From Bacteroidales bacterium UBA1077 (GTDB taxonomy: Bacteria; Bacteroidota; Bacteroidia; Bacteroidales; UBA932), in assembly GCA_002314195.1 (NCBI GenBank), contig DCCQ01000097.1, positions 1 to 22,427 on the forward strand: a stretch of 22,427 nucleotides of DNA, written 5' to 3'. Below are positions 1-6,213 of this stretch, piece after piece; position 1 is the stretch's first letter, and the number at the start of each line of letters is the position of its first letter. The notes beneath the pieces are model-generated. The model was given only the letters and a program-made list of their open reading frames with translations. It had not been told where the DNA came from and searched no databases. A program made the translations under genes and the position numbers.

Positions 1-291
1 AGGCACTACATCAGCGACGAGGAACATCCGCACGCGGCGTACTACGCAATGCTCGCAAGAGGGCACTGGGGCATGGAGAACCAACTTCACTGGCATCTGG
101 ACGTGACATTCAAGGAGGACGCATGCCGCGCCAGGAAAGGCTTCGCGGCACAGAATCTCTCCACTGTCAGAAAGTTGGCTCTCCAGATTGTCAAGACACA
201 TAGCGACAAGAGAAGCATACGGAAAAGACTGTTCAGGGCATCACTCTCACAGGACTATCTTCTGGAACTGCTTTGGGGCGCTAAAATTTGA
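1..291 (+). CDS. ISAs1-family transposase, C-terminal fragment (5' end outside window)
   Basis: The reading frame is open from base 1 and stops at TGA 289-291, giving about 96 residues of a protein whose start lies left of the window. The segment GHWGMENQLHWHLDVTFKED, followed by an R-x-R-K-G-F stretch and a leucine-rich tail, matches the conserved C-terminal block of ISAs1/H-repeat DDE transposases, which contains the final catalytic Glu region (family knowledge). The transposase cuts and pastes its own element. The frame runs almost into the terminal inverted repeat, as is usual for this family. The first Met in view (base 49) is internal and is not a start. Whether the element is intact cannot be judged because its left part is missing. 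Confidence 0.88.
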   Translation, partial: RHYISDEEHPHAAYYAMLARGHWGMENQLHWHLDVTFKEDACRARKGFAAQNLSTVRKLALQIVKTHSDKRSIRKRLFRASLSQDYLLELLWGAKI

Positions 292-304
292 TGCGGTTGC
301 CCTG
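1..304 (+). mobile_element. Right end of an ISAs1-family insertion sequence
   Basis: The transposase tail is followed by a terminal sequence whose complement begins CAGGGCAACCGCATC (bases 290-304). It starts with the CAGGG typical of ISAs1-family ends (family knowledge). The element therefore probably ends at about base 304. The left end and target duplication cannot be checked because the other end is outside the window. Bases 305-358 up to the next stop codon show nothing recognisable. Confidence 0.75.
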
Positions 305-358
305 CCTGAACGTAACCGGCGACGCTTTTGCGTATTCATTTATCGCGCCTTCACAAGC

Positions 359-2002
359 TTACTTGTAAAGGAAGCGCTTGATGCTCATCTTTGGGGTCTT
401 CTCGAATGGCTGATCAACGATCTCGACCTTGGTGATCTGGCTGTAGTTCGGAAGCTGCTTGTTGGAATTGATGCGGATTCTTTCCGGAATGTCAGCCACG
501 GCCTCCGGGTCGAGAGCGTCCTTGCGGAGAGCATCCTGATCAAGATAGACCAAGGCCACAAGCCTTGCCGAGCGATCCACCACAACCGATTCCTGAACGT
601 ATGGCTGGTTATTTACAACAGCCTCAACCTCCTCTGGATAGATGTTCTGACCGTTGGCCGAAAGGATCATCGACTTGCTGCGGCCTTTGATGTAGAGGTT
701 GCCGTCAGCGTCGAACAGCCCGAGATCTCCGGTGCGAAGGAATCCGTCCTCGGTGAAAGCGTTGGCCGAAGCCTCAGGGTTCTTGTAGTAGCCGAGACAA
801 ATGTTGTCACCTTTCGCCTGAATCTCACCTACAATATGCTGAGGGTCATCGGAATCAATCCTGACCGTGGCGCAATCGACAGGCTTTCCGCAGGAACCGG
901 CGACATATTCAGCGCTCCCGGCATAAGCCAGCAGAGGGGTAGCCTCGGTCATGCCATAGCCGACGGTGTAAGGAAGTTTGATCTTCTGGAACCATTTCTC
1001 GATCTCCGGATTCACAGGCGCGCCACCCATGATGAATTCTCCGACCTCGCCACCGAAAGCATTGATCAATCCCTCTCGGATCTTATTGAATATAATTTTG
1101 TTGACACCGGGAACTTTCGTCAAGAACTTTATCAGCGGCTTGTCCAGCATAGGCTTGATCTTGGACTTGAAGATCTTCTCCATCACGAGCGGAACGGTGA
1201 TGAGCTGGTAAGGCTTAACCTCTTGGAAAGCCTTCATCAGAGTGCTCGGGGTCGGGGTCTTGCCCAACCAATAAATCGAGGTTCCATTGCAAAGAGGGTA
1301 GATGAACTCGGTCACAAGGCCGTACATGTGGGCCATAGGCAGCATCGAGATCATCCTGTTCTTGTCCGATGTCGGGCGATGGACCTGGCTGAACTCGATC
1401 GTCGCGCTGAAGTTCCTGTAGGTCAGCATCACACCCTTAGGGTTTCCGGTAGAACCGGAAGTGTAGTTGATGACGGCAAGATTATCCCAGTTGTCGGTCG
1501 GATAGACGACATCCTCAGGGCCGAATCCGTCTGGATACTTCTCGGCAAGAAGGTTGTCGATGTTGTTCCAGATCTCCTCAATCTCAGGTTTGCGACAGTA
1601 AAGAATCTTAAGGTTGTCCACATCCATCACCACTTTGACTTCCGGCATCTTTGTGATGTCAAGCTTCGCCCATTTGTCTGCGTTGGTCAGAAGGGCCATG
1701 CTGTCGGAATGGTTCACCAGATGCTCGACACTGTCAGGGGTGAAGTCGGCGAGGATCGGCACGATGACCGCCTCGTAGGTGTTCACGGCCAGATAGGCCA
1801 TTCCCCAACGAGCACTGTTTCGGGCCCAAAGGGCGATATGCTGCCCTTTCTGGAGGCCGGCCTTGTCGAAGAAGATGTGAAACTTCTCGATAAGGGTCGC
1901 CATCTGTGAGTATGTGAACGACTCTCCGCCGATAGTGTTGAGGGCGGATTTGTTCCAATATTTTCTTGTCGCGTTCTGAAGTCGGGTTAAATAGTGGTCC
2001 AT
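359..2002 (-). CDS. AMP-dependent acyl-CoA synthetase/ligase (long-chain fatty-acid type)
   Basis: This is a 547-residue class I adenylate-forming enzyme, which activates a carboxylic acid with ATP to an acyl-AMP and transfers it to CoA or another thiol. The ATP-binding loop YTSGSTGNPKGVML lies near residue 180, the A5 motif VGYGMTEATPL near 347, the A7/A8 region TGDLGLFDADGNLYIKGRSK near 424-443, and the catalytic C-terminal lysine lies in TPKMSIKR near 542. All core motifs are present and the length is normal for the family. Fatty acid is the likeliest substrate class, but specificity cannot be read from the sequence. I chose the ATG at 2002; an in-frame TTG two codons upstream (2008) is an alternative. 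A strong Bacteroidetes promoter lies just upstream, divergent from the HAD phosphatase gene. No signal peptide is seen, so it is cytoplasmic. Confidence 0.9.
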   Translation of the reverse strand: MDHYLTRLQNATRKYWNKSALNTIGGESFTYSQMATLIEKFHIFFDKAGLQKGQHIALWARNSARWGMAYLAVNTYEAVIVPILADFTPDSVEHLVNHSDSMALLTNADKWAKLDITKMPEVKVVMDVDNLKILYCRKPEIEEIWNNIDNLLAEKYPDGFGPEDVVYPTDNWDNLAVINYTSGSTGNPKGVMLTYRNFSATIEFSQVHRPTSDKNRMISMLPMAHMYGLVTEFIYPLCNGTSIYWLGKTPTPSTLMKAFQEVKPYQLITVPLVMEKIFKSKIKPMLDKPLIKFLTKVPGVNKIIFNKIREGLINAFGGEVGEFIMGGAPVNPEIEKWFQKIKLPYTVGYGMTEATPLLAYAGSAEYVAGSCGKPVDCATVRIDSDDPQHIVGEIQAKGDNICLGYYKNPEASANAFTEDGFLRTGDLGLFDADGNLYIKGRSKSMILSANGQNIYPEEVEAVVNNQPYVQESVVVDRSARLVALVYLDQDALRKDALDPEAVADIPERIRINSNKQLPNYSQITKVEIVDQPFEKTPKMSIKRFLYK

Positions 2003-2026
2003 ATTCAAAATCTCAAATTAACTCGG

Positions 2027-2058
2027 CAAAAATAACTGAAACTCACGGTTTCTTCAAA
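2027..2058 (-). promoter_or_regulatory. Putative Bacteroidetes promoter for the acyl-CoA synthetase gene
   Basis: On the minus strand a -33 TTTG (complement of 2055-2058) is followed, after exactly 20 bases, by TATTTTTG (complement of 2027-2034), a perfect fit to the TAnnTTTG -7 consensus. Transcription would start about 7 bases beyond, leaving a short leader before the ATG at 2002. Confidence 0.6.
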
Positions 2059-2069
2059 AGAATAAATAT

Positions 2070-2077
2070 TATATTTG
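2070..2077 (+). promoter_or_regulatory. Putative -7 box for the HAD phosphatase gene
   Basis: TATATTTG fits the Bacteroidetes TAnnTTTG -7 element and lies 27 bases upstream of the ATG at 2105. No good -33 TTTG is found at the matching distance, so this call rests on the -7 box and its location. It lies 12 bases from the -33 box of the divergent promoter. Confidence 0.45.
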
Positions 2078-2104
2078 TGGAAATCGGTTATTTGTGGCGA
2101 AATT

Positions 2105-2944
2105 ATGAAGAAAAAACCAATCGTAGCGCTGATTTATGACTTTGACGGGACCCTTTCTCCCGGAAACATGCAGGAATTCGGATTCATCCAGGCCATCGGG
2201 AAGACACCCGAGGAGTTCTGGAAAATGAGCGACGGGCTCGCCGTCGGGCAGGACGCGAGCAATGTTCTCTCCTACATGAAGATGATGTTCGACGAGGCGA
2301 AAAAGAACGGAATCAAGCTTCGTCGGAGCGACTTCCGCAAGTTCGGTCGCCACATCCAACTCTTCGAAGGAGTGAAAGAATGGTTCAAGATGATCAATGA
2401 ATATGGCGAATCGCGAGGGGTGCAGATCGAGCACTACATCAACTCGTCTGGCCTGAAGGAGATCATCGAGGGCAGCCCGATAGCCCAGGAGTTCAAACAT
2501 ATTTTCGCCTGCACCTTCATGTACAACAAGGAGGGCGAGGCCGAATGGCCGGGAATCGCCGTGGACTACACGGCCAAGACCCAGTACATTTTCAAGATCA
2601 ACAAGGGAATCTTCAGCGCCCACGACAACAAGATGGTCAACGAGAGCATCGCCGAGGACAAGAAGAGAATCCCCTATCCTCAGATGATCTACTTCGGAGA
2701 CGGAGAGACTGACATCCCGTGCATGAAGATCGTCAAGATGTTCGGTGGCCACGCCGTGGCCGTCTGCGATGAGAGCAACCCGAAGAAGAAAGCCTTCGCC
2801 AAGACTCTACAGCATCAGGGCCGCGTCAACTTCACCGTCCCGGCCAACTACACCAAGGACAGCAAGACCTACAAGGTCGTCTGCGCCATAATCGACAAGA
2901 TCAAGGCCGACTGCGAGCTCAAGCGGCTTGCAAAAGCCCGGTAA
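2105..2944 (+). CDS. HAD-superfamily hydrolase (phosphoserine phosphatase-like phosphatase)
   Basis: This is a 279-residue cytoplasmic protein. It has the nucleophile motif YDFDGTLSPG (D12 and D14), a motif II serine in NSSGLKE (about residue 114) and the metal-binding motif GDGETD (about 198-203), so all HAD phosphatase motifs are present. The layout, with a large helical cap between motifs I and II, resembles the haloacid dehalogenase-like PF12710 group (phosphoserine phosphatase and relatives). The substrate is unknown. The ATG at 2105 (MKKKP) was chosen because the open frame extends further only through ATG 2075, which lies inside the putative -7 box. It is divergent from the acyl-CoA synthetase gene and convergent with the histidine phosphatase gene, with 15 bases between stop codons. 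Confidence 0.88.
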   Translation: MKKKPIVALIYDFDGTLSPGNMQEFGFIQAIGKTPEEFWKMSDGLAVGQDASNVLSYMKMMFDEAKKNGIKLRRSDFRKFGRHIQLFEGVKEWFKMINEYGESRGVQIEHYINSSGLKEIIEGSPIAQEFKHIFACTFMYNKEGEAEWPGIAVDYTAKTQYIFKINKGIFSAHDNKMVNESIAEDKKRIPYPQMIYFGDGETDIPCMKIVKMFGGHAVAVCDESNPKKKAFAKTLQHQGRVNFTVPANYTKDSKTYKVVCAIIDKIKADCELKRLAKAR

Positions 2945-2957
2945 AGGCAATTTACCG
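2939..2957. terminator. Hairpin between convergent genes
   Basis: A perfect 7-base stem, CGGTAAA / TTTACCG, encloses a 5-base loop (ggcaa). The TAA stop of the HAD gene lies inside the left arm, and the stop of the opposing gene follows at 2960-2962. The symmetry and position suit a bidirectional transcription end point, though no long T-run follows on either strand. Confidence 0.5.
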
Positions 2958-2959
2958 CA

Positions 2960-4330
2960 CTACTGCCTGTAATATTCCTTGAAGGCGGTCCAGGAATAGA
3001 AAGACGGGGCGGCCTGAGGAATTGGAAGGGATGCTTCGCGGCCATTGTAGAGGACTTTGACGAGGATTTCAGGACTGCGCTTGCTGCGGTAGAGGATGAG
3101 CTGGAGGTTGGCGGCCATCGGGACGAAGTCGCATCTCCACCAGTTTTTCACATCAGAAGGATCGGTCAGCACAGCACCGAAATTGTCCAGTTTCATGTAT
3201 GAGACCAAAGGCAGGATGGCTATGTCGTGCGAGAACCTGAGGCTCAGGTTGATGTCTCCGGAAGCGATGTCACGGTCTGCGCACTCGATCATGTCATTGA
3301 GGATGGCGGCGGTGCTGAGACACCCTTTATTGTCAGTCATCGGAGAGCGTCCCATACTGAGATAACCATTGAAATTCCACACTTCCCAAATAGCGAAGAG
3401 TTCCTCAGGGGTGAACACGTCCTCGAACCGGTCGGCAGGTACATCGTCCAGGCATTGAAAATCGATGATGACACTCCTCAAGTCCAGTTCAAACTTCCAA
3501 AGCCCATATTCTTTCTCAAGATAGTCCGTGTCATTGAAATACTTGGAGCAGAATTCCTTGACATCTACCCTTGCGGCTCGGAGGCTGTCAGACTGCGCTC
3601 TGGCGGCAGCCGAAACCTTGGTCTTGACCCTGTACGGATTCATAGATCCGGTAGGATGAATCCTCGGCATGACCGACTTACTGCATTCAAGTGTGAATGT
3701 CAGGTCCTTGTCCAACCCCTTGAGCTCGTCCATAAACGAAGTCATGCTGACTATCACGCGAGGAGTCACCGTACACAGGACCTCGGCATTGGTCTTGCCC
3801 TTGAACACCTCTGGGAAAGACTTGTACATCACATCGGCGATGCCGCGAAGCTGCTCCTGACCTTTGTGTGTCAGTTCTCCGCCACGATGGGCGACAGACG
3901 GGTAAAATGCCTCGTAACGCGCCATAAGGTTCTCTCCGGCATCGGTCAGTTTTCCGGCCGAATGAGCGTTCATGAAAACCTTGCGGAGATTCTCATAAAT
4001 GGGGTCACTGATCGCATACCTTGCGCCGTGACGGCCGATATGGCTGATATAAACCGGCTTGTAGCCTTTAGGGGCCGGAGTCAACTTCACGTCATCAAAA
4101 CTGTACATGAAATATTCACCGCCGGTTCTGTTCGGATCGGCCATCATCTCGGCGTGCGTGTCATACTTGCGCACGACATTCTTCACCCCGTATTCAGTCT
4201 CAACAGCCGCCCTCTGCTCCGGAGTCGCCGGAACCTGGGCGAATGAATATGTCCCCGCGGCGAGCAGAGCGGCCACCGCAAGGACAATGTTATTCAGGAT
4301 TATCTTTTTCATCTGCGCAAAGATATTCAT
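2960..4330 (-). CDS. Secreted histidine-type acid phosphatase (clade 2; phytase/MINPP-like)
   Basis: This is a 456-residue phosphomonoesterase of the histidine phosphatase superfamily, clade 2. The catalytic motif RHGARY is at residues 100-105, where the His is phosphorylated, and the proton-donor HD pair is in LRFSHDIAILPL (about H368-D369). The N-terminus carries a signal peptide (MKKIILNN, then a hydrophobic run ending near SFAQ), so the enzyme is exported. Family members release phosphate from inositol phosphates or sugar phosphates; the substrate is not determined here. The ATG at 4330 overlaps the stop of the upstream nucleotidase gene by one base (TAATG), suggesting translational coupling. 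A second in-frame ATG at 4312 gives a more typical MKK signal peptide start and is equally possible. The pairing with a nucleotidase points to phosphate scavenging. Confidence 0.88.
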   Translation of the reverse strand: MNIFAQMKKIILNNIVLAVAALLAAGTYSFAQVPATPEQRAAVETEYGVKNVVRKYDTHAEMMADPNRTGGEYFMYSFDDVKLTPAPKGYKPVYISHIGRHGARYAISDPIYENLRKVFMNAHSAGKLTDAGENLMARYEAFYPSVAHRGGELTHKGQEQLRGIADVMYKSFPEVFKGKTNAEVLCTVTPRVIVSMTSFMDELKGLDKDLTFTLECSKSVMPRIHPTGSMNPYRVKTKVSAAARAQSDSLRAARVDVKEFCSKYFNDTDYLEKEYGLWKFELDLRSVIIDFQCLDDVPADRFEDVFTPEELFAIWEVWNFNGYLSMGRSPMTDNKGCLSTAAILNDMIECADRDIASGDINLSLRFSHDIAILPLVSYMKLDNFGAVLTDPSDVKNWWRCDFVPMAANLQLILYRSKRSPEILVKVLYNGREASLPIPQAAPSFYSWTAFKEYYRQ

Positions 4331-6081
4331 TATTTTCCGTAAAGCAATTCCACATCAGCCTTAATGGCGGCAGGAGCGGACTCAGGGACGAACTTCCATG
4401 AACCGATGACTTTAGGGTTGCCTATGACAGCAGGATCCACGCTTCCGTTCTTCTTAAAGTACTGGTAAAGGATAGTCCTGAACTCCGGGCCACGGTAGAC
4501 GATCCTGTCTTCGACAGACTTTGAGTCAGCAAGACCGGCAGCTTTCAAGAGACCGCCGGAGCCGACAGACCTGTAACTGGTTATCGCGGCGGTATATTCC
4601 TTGTCCATCTCGAATGCCCTACCATCCGCCATTCCGGTGATTGAGACTCTGGAGCCGTAAGGCTTTGTCACATCGACCGTGTAGTTGATTCCGGCGGCGG
4701 AGTCGAAGTTGGCCGGACTCTTGACAAGCTTCCAGGCCATCCCGCCAGTGGAATAGTCCTTGGACTGCTTGATCTTCAGGACATGACTGCCATCAGAAGG
4801 GTCAGACACAGTGTTGATCCAAGCATCGTAGCTGGCCTCAAGGTATTTCTTGACCTCGGCTCCGGTCAGTCTCAGCACAACCAGTTTGTTCTCGTAAGGA
4901 TAAACCTTACGTATGTCCTGATAGCGGACCTCTCCGGCCGGGACTTTCCCGTCAATCAAAAGGGTCGCCGACAGGGAGATGTCAATCGGGTAGGCGCTGA
5001 AGGCAAGGGTATGCAGGAAGTTCATATAGTCACACTGCTTGTAGTAGAACTCCCTTGAAGCCAGATCTGTCTTGATCTCGCCGACAGTGCTCGTCATAAA
5101 ATTGTGAACCTTGTCGTAGTCAGCCTGGAAGGCCTTCTCCATCGCGGTGTCATATTCATCGACCTTGATGGAAACCATTTTGGCGTCCAGCGCGCGGCTT
5201 ACGACCTTTCCTCCTTTGACGACAAGTTTGATGTCGGTCACGCCGGCGTTCTGGCCGGCTCTGCCACAGTCAAGCACAACAACGCTGTCAGCGCTCATCA
5301 CCTTGTTGGCGTGATCGTGGCCTGCGATGACAACGTCCACACCCCTCAGGCTCTGAAACAGGTCAAGCCCCTGCTTCTCCGGGTTCTGTCCGTCACCTTT
5401 TCCCATCGCAGTGTGGGCGACTACAATCACGACCTGAGGCTTCTCCTTGGAACGAACCTTGTCAACATCCTCCTGAACCAGAGGCAGAAGCGACTCGAAG
5501 TGAAGTCCGGAGACGCTGCTTCCGTCCATCAGCGAGGCATTGTCAGCGTTGGTGTAACCAAGGACAGCGACCTTGACTCCTCCTTTCTTTATTATCGAAT
5601 ATGCCGGGAAATATGGCTTGCCGTTCTTATCGGAAAAGGCGTTGCCGGCCAGAAACGGGATGCCTTCCTTTTTCATTTCCTTGGCGACACGGTCATAGAC
5701 TCGGTGACCGGCCTCAAAATCGGAATGGCCAGCGACGACAGCGTCATAGCCCATGTAGGAAACCAGTCTCGGATAGAGATGGGCGGCTGTCGTGTCAACG
5801 TAGTTGTAGTAGAACGGGGCTCCGTTGCCAAAGAAGTTGTCTCCGGCATCGACAAGGATGACATTGTCAGTGCCTTTCTCGGCGCGGATTCCGTTCACGA
5901 ACGAGCTCTGAGCCATCAGGGAGCCTCTGGCGCGGCCTCCGTCCTCTATGGGTCTGGCGAACCAGTAGCCGTGACCGTCGCCGGTGGAGACCACCGAAAG
6001 ATTGTACTCTCCGTCCTTCAAGGTGGAGCAGGCCGAAATGGCCAGCGCGGCAATAGCCGCTACGATTGATTTTATCTTCAT
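4330..6081 (-). CDS. 5'-nucleotidase/UDP-sugar hydrolase family lipoprotein (metallophosphatase)
   Basis: This is a 583-residue two-domain protein, a lipoprotein by its signal (AISAC, lipid Cys18). The N-terminal calcineurin-like metallophosphatase domain has D35-G-H37-G, AGDNF (D81), an AHT histidine (H223) and GHDHA (H255, H257). The C-terminal part (about 330-550) corresponds to the 5'-nucleotidase C domain. Family members hydrolyse nucleoside 5'-phosphates or UDP-sugars in the periplasm or at the cell surface. The position where relatives have GNHD or GNHE reads GHSDFE (118-123): the metal-ligand Asn is His and the catalytic His is Ser, so activity may differ. It overlaps the following phosphatase gene by one base. 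Upstream lies a REP-like element and no clear -7 box. The family call is firm; the substrate is not. Confidence 0.88.
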   Translation of the reverse strand: MKIKSIVAAIAALAISACSTLKDGEYNLSVVSTGDGHGYWFARPIEDGGRARGSLMAQSSFVNGIRAEKGTDNVILVDAGDNFFGNGAPFYYNYVDTTAAHLYPRLVSYMGYDAVVAGHSDFEAGHRVYDRVAKEMKKEGIPFLAGNAFSDKNGKPYFPAYSIIKKGGVKVAVLGYTNADNASLMDGSSVSGLHFESLLPLVQEDVDKVRSKEKPQVVIVVAHTAMGKGDGQNPEKQGLDLFQSLRGVDVVIAGHDHANKVMSADSVVVLDCGRAGQNAGVTDIKLVVKGGKVVSRALDAKMVSIKVDEYDTAMEKAFQADYDKVHNFMTSTVGEIKTDLASREFYYKQCDYMNFLHTLAFSAYPIDISLSATLLIDGKVPAGEVRYQDIRKVYPYENKLVVLRLTGAEVKKYLEASYDAWINTVSDPSDGSHVLKIKQSKDYSTGGMAWKLVKSPANFDSAAGINYTVDVTKPYGSRVSITGMADGRAFEMDKEYTAAITSYRSVGSGGLLKAAGLADSKSVEDRIVYRGPEFRTILYQYFKKNGSVDPAVIGNPKVIGSWKFVPESAPAAIKADVELLYGK

Positions 6082-6109
6082 CTATCTTATGAATATGTTT
6101 GTGTGTTCT

Positions 6110-6173
6110 GGTCGCTGAGCCAGCCGAGGCGACATTGCGACTTTGGCCGTCGCTTCGACAAACTCAGCGACCG
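6110..6173. repeat. REP-like paired hairpin element, copy A
   Basis: A perfect 10-base inverted repeat, GGTCGCTGAG (6110-6119) and CTCAGCGACC (6163-6172), forms the outer arms. The inner bases continue as diverged copies of the same unit, GGTCGCTGAG + yyTGTCGAAGCGAC, in head-to-head orientation. It lies 41 bases past the stop of the metalloprotease gene and 28 bases before the start of the nucleotidase gene. A second copy occurs at 20224-20305. The form and placement are those of extragenic palindromes that can end transcription or stabilise mRNA. Confidence 0.72.
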
Positions 6174-6213
6174 AGAGGTTGGAAAGTCTGTCGAACCACG
6201 GCGACCGGTAATT

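Noticed and set aside
188..1909. Long plus-strand open frame of 573 codons opposite the acyl-CoA synthetase gene
   Set aside because: It is antisense to a gene with all adenylate-forming motifs, has no recognisable domain, and has the composition expected of a complementary-strand shadow.
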